A stretch of DNA of 25,598 nt from Deinococcus sp. (lineage in GTDB: Bacteria; Deinococcota; Deinococci; Deinococcales; Deinococcaceae), in the NCBI RefSeq assembly GCF_018260405.1, contig NZ_JAGLBG010000036.1:1-25598 (forward strand), in the 5' to 3' direction. Made by a program: the position numbers and the translations under genes. Below are positions 14,878-22,902 of the stretch, piece by piece (position 1 is the stretch's first letter; the number at the start of each line of letters is the position of its first letter). The notes beneath the pieces were generated by a model. That model saw only the letters and a list, made by a program, of their open reading frames with translations. It did no database searches and was not told where the DNA came from.

Positions 14878-15302
14878 GCGGTGAAGACCGTTCCTTCAGT
14901 GGGCGAGAAATTGCCGCCTTCGCCACTTTTTCTGTGCTGGCGGTGTTGCTGGGCGTTGGGGCCTACCAGATCGGCTATCACCGCATCAGCGGTCACCAGG
15001 CGGGCGGCGCGTCTATGGCCGCTACCCAGGGAGCCGCGCCCATCAACGGTCAGACCCTGTTCGCCTCGAACTGCGCGGGGTGTCACGGGGCTACCGGGGG
15101 CGGCGGCGTCGGGCCAAACCTAAAAACGGCGGCGGGCTGGGCGCTGCCCGATTTCGGGGAAGCTGTGCTTCACGGCAATGCGCCCGGCGGACGCAAACTC
15201 AGCGCCGTTATGCCGCACTTTGCCCAGCAGGGTCTGGACGGCGAACCCCCTACCGACAAGCAGATCAAGGCGATTCATGACTATCTGGCGGGCGTAAAGT
15301 AA
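14874..15302 (+). CDS. membrane-anchored monoheme cytochrome c
   Basis: A 142-aa class I cytochrome c. One N-terminal membrane anchor (about 13-33) leaves the heme domain outside the membrane. The heme site is CAGCH (C67, C70, H71) with likely sixth ligand Met113 (AVMPHF). The C-terminal helix KQIKAIHDYLAGV is typical. It starts at ATG 14874, overlapping the subunit I stop by ATGA, behind a GGGAGG ribosome binding site. It is thus the last gene of the oxidase operon and a likely direct electron donor to CuA. That pairing is inferred from gene order. Confidence 0.9.
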   Translation: MSGEDRSFSGREIAAFATFSVLAVLLGVGAYQIGYHRISGHQAGGASMAATQGAAPINGQTLFASNCAGCHGATGGGGVGPNLKTAAGWALPDFGEAVLHGNAPGGRKLSAVMPHFAQQGLDGEPPTDKQIKAIHDYLAGVK

Positions 15303-15331
15303 AGCCGGGGTAGCGTAACGCTCTGGCGCGG

Positions 15332-15360
15332 AGCCGCCCCGTTGAGATGCGTGGGCGGCT
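15332..15360 (+). terminator. hairpin downstream of the oxidase operon
   Basis: AGCCGCCC (15332-15339) and GGGCGGCT (15353-15360) form a perfect 8-bp stem 30 bp after the last stop codon. No T tract follows, so it may be an inefficient or assisted terminator. Confidence 0.5.
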
Positions 15361-15382
15361 TCACCCTGCAGTGCGGTTACGA

Positions 15383-15411
15383 TTGACACGGCGGCGGCTC
15401 ACCCCTACACT
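15383..15411 (+). promoter_or_regulatory. tRNA-His promoter
   Basis: Consensus TTGACA (15383-15388), 17-bp spacer, TACACT (15406-15411). The tRNA starts 42 bp further on. Confidence 0.8.
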
Positions 15412-15452
15412 GTATAGGCCCGTGAAGGTGCAGGCGGCGGGAAATTACGAAT

Positions 15453-15530
15453 GGTGGTTTTAGCTCAGTCGGTTAGAGCGCCGCTCTGTGGAAGCGGAGG
15501 TCGGGGGTTCAAATCCCCTAAGCCACCCCA
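15453..15530 (+). tRNA. tRNA-His (anticodon GTG)
   Basis: Full cloverleaf. The acceptor stem GTGGTTT (15454-15460) pairs with AAGCCAC (15520-15526). The extra G at position -1 (15453) pairs with C73, which is diagnostic for tRNA-His. The anticodon stem CCGCT/AGCGG encloses GTG (15488-15490). T arm GGGGG-TTCAAAT-CCCCT. The 3' CCA is encoded. Confidence 0.97.
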
Positions 15531-15534
15531 GAAT

Positions 15535-15568
15535 GCTCAGCCTTGAATGTGCTGGGCTTTTTTATTTC
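15535..15568 (+). terminator. rho-independent terminator of tRNA-His
   Basis: GCTCAGC (15535-15541) pairs with GCTGGGC (15551-15557, one T-G pair), followed by a T6 run. Confidence 0.85.
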
Positions 15569-15590
15569 TGTGGGCTTGCCTTGCTGAAGC

Positions 15591-15618
15591 TTGTGTTCTG
15601 GCTGTGCAGTGCTATATT
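15591..15618 (+). promoter_or_regulatory. tRNA-Leu promoter
   Basis: TTGTGT (15591-15596), 16-bp spacer, TATATT (15613-15618), 24 bp before the tRNA. Confidence 0.65.
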
Positions 15619-15641
15619 TGCCCGTGCGTTATGCGCCGCGT

Positions 15642-15727
<86 letters not shown>

Positions 15728-15736
15728 GAGATAGGC

Positions 15737-15764
15737 AAAGGCTCGCTTCGGCGGGCTTTTTTTA
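15737..15764 (+). terminator. rho-independent terminator of tRNA-Leu
   Basis: GCTCGC (15741-15746), UUCG tetraloop, GCGGGC (15751-15756), then T7. A textbook stable hairpin. Confidence 0.9.
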
Positions 15765-16023
15765 GTTGGCGGCATCCCACCCTGCTGGGATAACCGAACT
15801 TAAAGCGTGTCTTGCAAAGCAGAAAACCCCGTTTTTAACGACTTTTCTAGCCCCCCTCCAGTCGTGAGAGAGGGACTCTTAGACGCTGTGGGGGAGCCGC
15901 GAAGGGACGCAAGAGTGACTGGTATAGCTCGCAGAGAGGGAGCATGTGACCAGCACAGGAAAAATGGCCGCCCTTGCCAGTCATTCCATCTCGGTGGGAT
16001 TTACCCTTTTCAGTTTGCCGCCC
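15765..16023. other. spacer between tRNA-Leu and tRNA-Val
   Basis: No supported gene. It contains a small hairpin ATCCCA-6-TGGGAT (15774-15791) and the dispersed repeat copy B. Confidence 0.55.
15851..15954 (+). repeat. dispersed intergenic repeat, copy B
   Basis: It matches copy A (404-484) over GAGAGGGA, GAAG-GACGCA and especially ACTGGTATAGCTCGCAGAG and GTGACCAGC, with an insertion in the middle. Non-coding. Confidence 0.55.
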
Positions 16024-16052
16024 TTGACCTTTGAGCCGCTGCCCTGTAATAT
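16024..16052 (+). promoter_or_regulatory. tRNA-Val promoter
   Basis: TTGACC (16024-16029), 17-bp spacer, TAATAT (16047-16052), 12 bp before the tRNA. Confidence 0.75.
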
Positions 16053-16064
16053 TCTAGACTGCGT

Positions 16065-16139
16065 GGGTGATTAGCTCAGCGGTAGAGCGCTCGCCTTACA
16101 AGCGATTGGTCGGGGGTTCAAATCCCTCATTGCCCACCA
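16065..16139 (+). tRNA. tRNA-Val (anticodon TAC)
   Basis: 75 nt. Acceptor GGGTGAT (16065-16071) pairs with ATTGCCC (16129-16135) through two G-T pairs. D arm GCTCAGCGGTAGAGC. Anticodon TAC at 16097-16099. T arm GGGGG-TTCAAAT-CCCTC. ACCA is encoded. Pair 27-43 in the anticodon stem is C-T (16090 and 16106), a mismatch. Confidence 0.95.
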
Positions 16140-16146
16140 TACGAAA

Positions 16147-16172
16147 CCCCGCCTAGCGCGGGGACTTTTTTA
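16147..16172 (+). terminator. rho-independent terminator of tRNA-Val
   Basis: CCCCGC (16147-16152), 5-nt loop, GCGGGG (16158-16163), then a six-T run after AC. Confidence 0.85.
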
Positions 16173-16239
16173 TTGGGGGCTCATTTTCGCAGCTCTGGCT
16201 GTGCCTGTTACCCTCTGAGCGCAGGGCATAGCTGCCGGA

Positions 16240-17283
16240 TTAGACTGTCCCGAACTGGTCGCCCTGGGCCGCGCCGGGCCGCTTGAGCGCCAGCTGACCG
16301 CACGCTGCGCCCGCATCCTTGCCACGTGAGCGGCGCACGCTGACGTCCATGCCGCGCCGCTGCAAGGTGTCGTAAAACGCCTGAATATCGCTCTCGGTCG
16401 TACTCTCGAAGCCGCTGCCGTCCCAGGGGTTCATGGGAATCAGGTTGACGTGACTGACCAGCCCGCGCAGCAGGTCGGCCAGCAGCTCCGCCTGCCAGAG
16501 GTGATCGTTGATGCCGCGCAGCATGGTGTATTCCATAGTGATGCGCCGCCCGGTCACCGCCTGATAGTCCCGCGCCGCGCCCATGATTTCGGCAATCGAG
16601 TTGACGGCTCCCGTCGGAATGATCTTCCGGCGTGTGTCCTCGTCGGGGGCGTGCAGGCTGATCGCCAGTTTAAGGCCCAGGTCATCTTCTTCGGCCAGTC
16701 GGCGGATGCCCTTGGCGATGCCCACCGTGGACAGGGTAATGCGGCGTTTGCTCATGCCCAGGGCGTCGGGGTGCAGCAGGGTGCGGGCGGCGGCCATGGT
16801 GTGTTCGTAATTGAGCATCGCCTCACCCATGCCCATGAACACCAGATTGCGAATCTCACGCGGTTCTATACCCTCGCCGCCCGCCACAGCCAGCACCTGT
16901 CCGACAATTTCGCCAGGGGTCAGGTTGCGCCCGAAGCCCATCGCGCCAGTGGCACAAAAAGCGCAGCGGGCCGGGCACCCTACCATCGTCGAAACGCAGA
17001 TGGTCTTGCGGTCGAGATAGGGCATAAACACGGCTTCCATCTGCCGCCCGTCGAGCAGCGTGAACAGGTATTTGACACTGCCGTCGGTGCTGCGAACCGT
17101 TTCGATCTCGCGGAAGGGATTAAGCAGATACTGTGCTTCGAGCTGCTGGCGCTGTTCGGCGGGCAGGTTGGTCATGCCGCCGAAGGTGCCTGCCCCCTGC
17201 TCGAAGACCCACCCCAGCAGTTGCTTGCGGCGAAAGCCCTCCAGCGGGTACTGGTCGGGGTGGAGATCGAGGAGAAGCTGCAT
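16240..17283 (-). CDS. rlmN: dual-specificity 23S rRNA (A2503)/tRNA (A37) C2-methyltransferase RlmN
   Basis: A 347-aa radical SAM enzyme that puts a methyl group on C2 of adenosine 2503 in 23S rRNA and, in E. coli, A37 of some tRNAs. The cluster motif CPARCAFC gives C103, C107 and C110 as [4Fe-4S] ligands. Cys96 (KTICVSTMVGC), seven residues upstream, and Cys328 (GAACGQL) match the two catalytic cysteines of E. coli RlmN. FMGMGEAMLNYEH and ISLHAPDEDTRRKIIP are further family signatures. The C-terminus ends soon after the second cysteine, as expected. The ATG at 17283 has a TAAACT -10 with a 6-bp gap, so the mRNA is probably leaderless. Confidence 0.95.
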   Translation of the reverse strand: MQLLLDLHPDQYPLEGFRRKQLLGWVFEQGAGTFGGMTNLPAEQRQQLEAQYLLNPFREIETVRSTDGSVKYLFTLLDGRQMEAVFMPYLDRKTICVSTMVGCPARCAFCATGAMGFGRNLTPGEIVGQVLAVAGGEGIEPREIRNLVFMGMGEAMLNYEHTMAAARTLLHPDALGMSKRRITLSTVGIAKGIRRLAEEDDLGLKLAISLHAPDEDTRRKIIPTGAVNSIAEIMGAARDYQAVTGRRITMEYTMLRGINDHLWQAELLADLLRGLVSHVNLIPMNPWDGSGFESTTESDIQAFYDTLQRRGMDVSVRRSRGKDAGAACGQLALKRPGAAQGDQFGTV

Positions 17284-17289
17284 CCGGCT

Positions 17290-17295
17290 AGTTTA
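17290..17295 (-). promoter_or_regulatory. -10 element of rlmN (leaderless type)
   Basis: TAAACT on the minus strand, 6 bp before the ATG. The 12-bp inverted repeat at 17299-17336 covers the -35 position. Confidence 0.5.
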
Positions 17296-17298
17296 GAC

Positions 17299-17336
17299 CA
17301 AACCTGCCGGATGGGCGGTGTGTTCCGGCAGGTTTG
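17299..17336. promoter_or_regulatory. perfect 12-bp inverted repeat upstream of rlmN
   Basis: CAAACCTGCCGG (17299-17310) and CCGGCAGGTTTG (17325-17336) are perfect arms with a 14-nt spacer, 4 bp upstream of the rlmN -10. It may be a repressor operator. Confidence 0.5.
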
Positions 17337-17543
17337 AAAATGACATTATTGACCGGATAGAGCGGCCTCAGGCGTCAGAGGAACTGCCCCTTAGTGAAAT
17401 AGTTGGTCAGTTACGCCGGTTTAATCAGCTGGTCTTTTTCGCGTATGCTACGGCAACTACCACTACAGCCGTCTCAGCGGCCACGTCGGGCGGTTAGCCA
17501 GCAGGCATAACTAGAGGCCCGCAACGACCACGGAGGTCTAGCA

Positions 17544-18704
17544 GTGAAAAACAGTCTGGTCATTACCCTACTCTGCCTCGGCAGTGCCTTTGCCCAAACT
17601 GCTCCAGCGGCAACCACTAGGCCCTCCAGCGCCTCAACCCCAACTCAGGCGACCCCGGTCAACCACCCGCCCGTTGGAAACTACATCATTGTCGGGAACA
17701 TGTACTACGAGCAGGGCAAATACGATCAGGCTTACGTGGCGTTCCGGGCGGCCAATGAGATTGATCCGCTGAACAGGGCCGCGCTGCTGGGGCTGGGGCG
17801 GACTCAGGTCAAGCTGCGGCTCTATGCTCCGGCCATCACGACCCTCAAATCGTTGACCCGCGCTGCACCCCAGGACATCAGCGGCTACATTGCCCTGTCA
17901 CAGGCCTATCAGCAGCAGTACGTGGGCAGCAGCGACCGCAAGACGGTCACAGACAATTTGAGTCAGGCCCTGAATGTGCTTAAAGACGCCGAAACGGTGG
18001 TTGCCAGTCAGGCTGGTCCAGACCGCGACCTGAACATGAGCAAGGTGCTTAATGACCGGGGCAGTGTCTACCGGCTGATGGGTGACGCGGCCAAAGCCAT
18101 CGACGCCTTCAAGCAGGCCAGTACGCTGAACCCTGATAACAGCCTGATCCTGTTCAACCTGGGCGACATGTACAGTGCGACGGGCGACCTGCCGCAGGCG
18201 ATCAGCAGCCTGCAACAGGCCGTGATTACCGACCCGCGTGACGCCTATAACCGCGCCTATTACGCCAAACTGCTGGCCCTGAGCGGCAACGTGACAGCGG
18301 CACGGCCCGAAGCGGCGCAGGCTGCCAAACTGGCCCCCACCAATGCCTACGCCGTGGGCGAATACGGCGTCGTGAGCTACCTGGGAAAAGATCCGGTCAC
18401 AGCCAGAACCCAGTTGAGCCAGGCCCTGGCCCTCGACAGTCTGCGCTATCCGGAATTTTATTATTACCTGGGCCGAATCGAACTGGACGCCGGAAACTTG
18501 CAGGCCGCCCGCGAAAACCTGACCAAAGCTGCCGCACTGGGCAGCAATACCCCCGAGTACCTGTATTACCTGGGCCTAAGCTACGAGCGCAGTTCCGGGC
18601 CTCTTGTATCCGATAAGAAAACGGCGCTGGACTACTATCAGCGGGCACTGAATCTTAACCCCAGCTATCAGGCGGCGCAGGATGGCCTAAACCGGCTCAA
18701 GTAA
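17544..18704 (+). CDS. exported TPR-repeat protein
   Basis: A 386-aa protein with a Sec signal peptide (MKNSLVITLLCLGSAFA, probable cleavage after Ala17), a Thr/Pro/Ala-rich linker (18-45), and then about eight tetratricopeptide repeats to the C-terminus (for example NYIIVGNMYYEQGKYDQAYV, NDRGSVYRLMGDAAKAIDAF, LFNLGDMYSATGDLPQAIS). TPR arrays are protein-binding scaffolds; no catalytic motif is present, and the partner is unknown. The location is periplasm or cell envelope. The GTG start at 17544 has the best Shine-Dalgarno in the window (GGAGGT, 17532-17537, 6-bp spacing). A possible promoter is TTAATC (17421-17426) with TATGCT (17444-17449). It ends with a clear terminator, so it is monocistronic. 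Confidence 0.88.
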   Translation: MKNSLVITLLCLGSAFAQTAPAATTRPSSASTPTQATPVNHPPVGNYIIVGNMYYEQGKYDQAYVAFRAANEIDPLNRAALLGLGRTQVKLRLYAPAITTLKSLTRAAPQDISGYIALSQAYQQQYVGSSDRKTVTDNLSQALNVLKDAETVVASQAGPDRDLNMSKVLNDRGSVYRLMGDAAKAIDAFKQASTLNPDNSLILFNLGDMYSATGDLPQAISSLQQAVITDPRDAYNRAYYAKLLALSGNVTAARPEAAQAAKLAPTNAYAVGEYGVVSYLGKDPVTARTQLSQALALDSLRYPEFYYYLGRIELDAGNLQAARENLTKAAALGSNTPEYLYYLGLSYERSSGPLVSDKKTALDYYQRALNLNPSYQAAQDGLNRLK

Positions 18705-18732
18705 AACGCGCCACCCCCTCATCACTTCGCGG

Positions 18733-18757
18733 TCCCCTGATTTCCAGGGGATTTTTT
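18733..18757 (+). terminator. rho-independent terminator of the TPR gene
   Basis: TCCCCTG (18733-18739), 5-nt loop, CAGGGGA (18745-18751), then T6. Confidence 0.9.
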
Positions 18758-18758
18758 A

Positions 18759-18811
18759 AGCTCTGCTAAAGCTCTGACGCCCCGTCAGCTCTCACACGGG
18801 TAGGGTAAGAT
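18759..18811 (+). promoter_or_regulatory. sodA upstream region with AGCTCT repeats
   Basis: AGCTCTG occurs at 18759-18765 and 18770-18776 (11 bp apart), and AGCTCTC at 18787-18793. A possible -10 (TAAGAT) is at 18806-18811. No convincing -35 was found, which leaves room for an activator. Confidence 0.35.
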
Positions 18812-18867
18812 AAGGGTCAGCAAGCACGCATCACACCATCTTTCGCGTGCCTGAAAGGAGTTTCATC

Positions 18868-19491
<624 letters not shown>

Positions 19492-19509
19492 GCCAGTTTC
19501 TCCAGAACT

Positions 19510-19541
19510 TGCCCCAGGCCAGTCGTGCCGGGGCAGTTTTT
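19510..19541 (+). terminator. rho-independent terminator of sodA
   Basis: TGCCCC (19510-19515) pairs with GGGGCA (19530-19535), extended inside by GGC/GCC, followed by GTTTTTAG. Confidence 0.85.
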
Positions 19542-19549
19542 AGTTCTAG

Positions 19550-19555
19550 TAGATT
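19550..19555 (+). promoter_or_regulatory. -10 element of the P1-family peptidase gene
   Basis: TAGATT lies 6 bp before the ATG at 19562, with no Shine-Dalgarno. Confidence 0.45.
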
Positions 19556-19561
19556 GGGAAC

Positions 19562-20491
19562 ATGACCCCAGAAAACACGACCCTTACCGCCATTCCGGGC
19601 TTCCGGGTGGGTCACTGGACTGACCTGGCAGGGCAGACCGGCTGCACGGTTATCCTGTGCCCCGATGAGGGCGCGGTGGCCTCGGCGTCGTTCATCGGCC
19701 CCAGCCCCGGCACCCGCGAAGGCGTGCTGCTGTCACCTGAAAAGACCGTCGAGCGGATACATGCCCTGCTGCTCACTGGGGGCAGCGCACTGGGGCTGGG
19801 CGCGGCGCAGGGTGTGGTCGAGGTGCTGGAAGAACGCGGCGTCGGGTACGAAACCGGCTTTGCGCGGGTGCCCATCGTGCCTGCCGCCGTGATCTACGAC
19901 CTGGGCGTGGGCAGTTCCAGCGCCAGACCCCGTGCTGAACACGGCGCCGCTGCTGCCCTGAGCGCTTCAAGCGACCCGGTGACGCGGGGCCGGGTCGGGG
20001 CAGGCACCGGGGCCACTGTCGGCAAATATCTGGGTGGGCAGGGCGCGGCGGCGGGCGGTCTCGGCAGCGCCGTGGCTGGTCGCTTGGGCCGCTTGGGGAA
20101 TGTCAGTGTGGGGGCCATCGCGGTGGTCAATGCGGTGGGCGACGTTCTGGATGAACAGGGTCAGGTGCTGGCCGGGCCGGGCACTGGCCCTGGGCATGAC
20201 CCCAGTCACCAGCCCTTTACGCCGACGCCAGTCGAGAACACCACGCTAGTCGCGGTCGTTACCGGGCATACCCTGACCAAAAGCGAGTGCCGCCGCTTTG
20301 CAGACGCCGCGCAGACCGCGCTGGGGCGCGTGATTCACCCCAGCCACACCTTCTGGGACGGCGACAGCGCCTTTATGCTCAGCAGTTGCGCCCTGCCGCC
20401 CGCCGACCCGCTGCTGCTGGGCACGCTAGTGCAAGAAGCAGTGTGCGCGGCGGTGCGCGACGCAGTGAGGATGGCGCGGCAGCCGCAGTAA
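19562..20491 (+). CDS. P1/S58 family peptidase (DmpA-like aminopeptidase)
   Basis: A 309-aa member of the DmpA/BapA group (peptidase family S58), N-terminal nucleophile hydrolases that cleave themselves into two chains and act as aminopeptidases. Signatures are IPGFRVGHWTD (about 11-21), the glycine-rich LLTGGSALGLGAAQGVVEVLEERG (about 74-97), GAGTGATVGKYLGG (about 145-158), NVSVGAIAVVNAVGD (about 180-194) and ENTTLVAVVT followed by HTFWDGDSAF (about 262-271). Natural substrates are not known. No signal peptide. It is transcribed alone, between the sodA terminator and a 355-bp gap. Confidence 0.85.
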   Translation: MTPENTTLTAIPGFRVGHWTDLAGQTGCTVILCPDEGAVASASFIGPSPGTREGVLLSPEKTVERIHALLLTGGSALGLGAAQGVVEVLEERGVGYETGFARVPIVPAAVIYDLGVGSSSARPRAEHGAAAALSASSDPVTRGRVGAGTGATVGKYLGGQGAAAGGLGSAVAGRLGRLGNVSVGAIAVVNAVGDVLDEQGQVLAGPGTGPGHDPSHQPFTPTPVENTTLVAVVTGHTLTKSECRRFADAAQTALGRVIHPSHTFWDGDSAFMLSSCALPPADPLLLGTLVQEAVCAAVRDAVRMARQPQ

Positions 20492-20846
20492 GCTTACTGG
20501 TAAGAGTTAAAGCATTTTACTGAATGTTAAGGACAACCAAGTTTGCGTAAAGACCAACCAGGCGGACTCGTAGAGCTGCGCCGCAGAGCGAGTATAGGAA
20601 TTGGCCCGGTCTACCCCCCCTCTGCTGCGCAGCTGTGTCAGTCTCCCGTAAGGGGAGAGGGAGAAAAGCACGTCATCAATAACGGAATTCTATTTTTAAC
20701 CATTACATTCCGGACAGGCACTTAAGCACCGGTGGTTTTTGCCCTTAGCTCCTTGGACTCTTTGACCTTTAGACCGTCCTTGCGGCAATCTTCGCAGCAG
20801 GACTAATGAATGAGAAGCACCAATCAGCCTCCCAGCTTGCCCTAAA
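20492..20846. other. spacer before recF
   Basis: A gap of 355 bp with no supported gene. It contains dispersed repeat copy C. A short open frame at 20543-20725 crosses the repeat and lacks any start signal or recognisable protein. The recF promoter is not clear; TAAAAT at 20843-20848 overlaps the ATG. Confidence 0.5.
20605..20662 (-). repeat. dispersed intergenic repeat, copy C (reverse orientation)
   Basis: On the minus strand it reads CTCTCCCCTTACGGGAGA, then ACAGCTGCGCAGCAGAGGGG, corresponding to the hairpin and the ACAGCTCGCAAAGAGGGG part of copy A. The hairpin arms are TCTCCC and GGGAGA. Confidence 0.55.
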
Positions 20847-22016
20847 ATGCGGGGCGTGTTGCTCCGCGCCCTGTCTACCCTGAATTACCGGAATCTGGCC
20901 CCAGGTACGCTGGAGTTTCCGCAGGGCGTGACGGGCATCTTCGGGGAAAACGGCGCGGGCAAAACCAACCTGCTGGAAGCGGCTTACCTCGCGCTGACTG
21001 GGCAGACCGACGTGACCCGGCTAGAACAACTGGTGCAGCAGGGCGAAAAAGAAGCCTACGTGCGGGCCGATTTGCAGCAGGGCGGCAGCCTGAGCATTCA
21101 GGAAGTTGGGCTGGGGCGCGGGCGGCGGCAGTTGAAGGTGGACGGCGTAAAGGTTCGCACCGGCGATCTGCCGCGTGGCAGCGCCGTCTGGATTCGTCCG
21201 GAAGACAGCGAACTGGTCTTCGGCTCACCGTCGGGGCGGCGGGGGTATCTGGACTCGCTGCTTTCGCGCCTCAGCTCGCGCTACGGGCAGCAGGTCAGCC
21301 GCTACGAGCGCACGGTATCGCAGCGCAACGCGGCCCTCCGCTCGGGCGAACACTGGGCCATGCAGGTCTGGGACGAGTCGCTGGTTACCCTGGGCACCGA
21401 GATCATGCTCTTTCGCCGCCGCGCCCTGACCCGCCTTGATGAACTGGCGTGTGAGGCCAATGCCGCGCTAGGCAGCCACAAGGCCCTGGTGCTGACCCTA
21501 AGCGAATCCACCACGCCCGAAACCTACGCCGCCGATCTGGCCGCCCGCCACACCGAGGAAATTGCGCGTGGCGCCACCGTGACCGGGCCGCACCGCGATG
21601 ATCTGGTGCTGACCCTGGGCGGGTTTCCGGCGAGTGACTATGCCAGTCGGGGCGAAGGCCGCACCGTGGCCCTGGCCCTGCGCCGCGCCGAACTGGAACT
21701 GCTGGCCGAAAAATTTGGTGAAAAGCCCGTGCTGCTGATCGATGACTTTACCGCCGAGCTTGACCCCAATCGCCGCCAGTACCTGCTTGACCTCGCCGCC
21801 AGCGTGCCCCAAGCTATCGTGACGGGCACCGAACACCCGCCGGGCGCGGCCCTGACGTTACGGGCACGTTCGGGCCGCTTCACGGTCGAAACGGCCTGCG
21901 CCGACCCAGTAGAAGTTGATCCAGTAGCAGTTGGCCCAGTCGAAGTTGGCCCAGTGCAGGCCAACCCAATGCAGGCCAACCCAGTGCAGCCCGACCCAGC
22001 GGAGGTCAGCGTATGA
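20847..22016 (+). CDS. recF: DNA replication and repair protein RecF, with repeat tail
   Basis: A 389-aa SMC-like ATPase of the RecFOR pathway, which loads RecA at single-strand gaps; this is the main recombination route in Deinococcus, which lacks RecBC. The N-terminus is LRALSTLNYRNL. Walker A is GENGAGKT (33-40), the ABC signature SRGEGRTVALALRRAE is at about 268-283, and Walker B LLIDDFTAELD is at about 299-309. The core ends near residue 350, matching the usual length of about 360. Residues 353-387 are seven tandem pentapeptides (DPVEV, DPVAV, GPVEV, GPVQA, NPMQA, NPVQP, DPAEV), an extension not typical of RecF. The stop overlaps the next ATG (ATGA). Confidence 0.93.
   Translation: MRGVLLRALSTLNYRNLAPGTLEFPQGVTGIFGENGAGKTNLLEAAYLALTGQTDVTRLEQLVQQGEKEAYVRADLQQGGSLSIQEVGLGRGRRQLKVDGVKVRTGDLPRGSAVWIRPEDSELVFGSPSGRRGYLDSLLSRLSSRYGQQVSRYERTVSQRNAALRSGEHWAMQVWDESLVTLGTEIMLFRRRALTRLDELACEANAALGSHKALVLTLSESTTPETYAADLAARHTEEIARGATVTGPHRDDLVLTLGGFPASDYASRGEGRTVALALRRAELELLAEKFGEKPVLLIDDFTAELDPNRRQYLLDLAASVPQAIVTGTEHPPGAALTLRARSGRFTVETACADPVEVDPVAVGPVEVGPVQANPMQANPVQPDPAEVSV
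21903..22007 (+). repeat. seven-copy 15-bp tandem repeat at the 3' end of recF
   Basis: Seven imperfect 15-bp units (the first begins GACCCAGTAGAAGTT) run in frame and end 7 bases before the recF stop codon. Being a multiple of three, copy-number change would keep the frame and the overlap with the next gene. Confidence 0.85.
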
Positions 22017-22894
22017 CCCGCCGCCGCTACGGTGGGCAGATGGACATGGGCAAGCTGATGGGGGCGACCCTGGGCACTTCTAAGCTGACTTACGGGGTGG
22101 CGCGGGCACGCGGCATTTTGCTGTGGCCCAGCGCAGTCGGCGCAGAAATCGCCCGGATGACCCGGCCCCGTTCGCAGCAGGGCAGCACGCTGTTCATTGA
22201 GGTCCGCGACAGTGCCACGGCGCACCACCTGACCATGCAGCGCCACCACTTTTTGAAGCGCTTGCAAGAGCTGATGGGCGACGAGAGCATTCAGGAACTG
22301 CGCTTCAGCGTGGGCACCATCAAGCATGTGCCGGACGCCCCCCGCGCCGCGCCCCTGCCCGCGCCCGACCGTGCCCGCGCCCGCAAGCTGGTGCAGGACG
22401 TCAGTGACCCCGAACTCAAACAGGCGGCTTTGCGCGCAGCCGAGGCGATCACCCGCGCCCGCAAATGGCGTGAGGAGCAGGGGTATCGCCCGTGCCCAGT
22501 CTGCGCCGAACCCAGTCCCGATACCGGCCCGGAGCAGCCCTGCCGCGCCTGTACCCTGACGCTGGAAGACCCGAACGTGCGCCGGGCCGCGCGCAAAATC
22601 ATCCGTGAACCTGAGAGCCTGTCTGAACTGGAAAAAACCCTGGGCGACAGCGGCAAAAACGCTGCGCGGTATCTGGCTCTGGAGCAGCTGAGCGACCAGC
22701 TCGACCTGCTGGCTCTGGAATGTGTGCGTAGCGGCAGCGAAGACAGCTATGTGTCGTTCCTGAAAGCCCAGGCTGAGGTCTACCTGTGCCTCACGCTGGA
22801 AAAACCGCGCCAGCGCCTGCGAAAATCAGACCGGATACACTTACCCGAGCGGCCCCGGCAGGTGCTTGAGGCCGGGCAGGGGAACGGGAGCTGA
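22013..22894 (+). CDS. DUF721 (DciA-like) protein with zinc ribbon
   Basis: A 293-aa protein. The N-terminal part (about 10-105; LGTSKLTYGVARARGILLWPSAVG, STLFIEVRDSATAHHLTMQRHHFLKRLQEL, ELRFSVGT) matches DUF721, the domain of DciA, which loads the replicative helicase DnaB in bacteria lacking DnaC or DnaI. The middle has a four-cysteine zinc ribbon (C161, C164, C177, C180). The C-terminal part (about 185-285) is helical and charged, of unknown role. It overlaps recF by 4 bp, and recF-DUF721 linkage is common in bacteria with DciA. The helicase-loader role is inference from the family. Convergent with the HAD gene, 8 bp apart. Confidence 0.8.
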   Translation: MTRRRYGGQMDMGKLMGATLGTSKLTYGVARARGILLWPSAVGAEIARMTRPRSQQGSTLFIEVRDSATAHHLTMQRHHFLKRLQELMGDESIQELRFSVGTIKHVPDAPRAAPLPAPDRARARKLVQDVSDPELKQAALRAAEAITRARKWREEQGYRPCPVCAEPSPDTGPEQPCRACTLTLEDPNVRRAARKIIREPESLSELEKTLGDSGKNAARYLALEQLSDQLDLLALECVRSGSEDSYVSFLKAQAEVYLCLTLEKPRQRLRKSDRIHLPERPRQVLEAGQGNGS

Positions 22895-22902
22895 TTTCCG
22901 TA

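Noticed and set aside
20543..20725. 60-codon frame before recF
   Set aside because: Crosses the dispersed repeat, has no start signal and no protein-like pattern.
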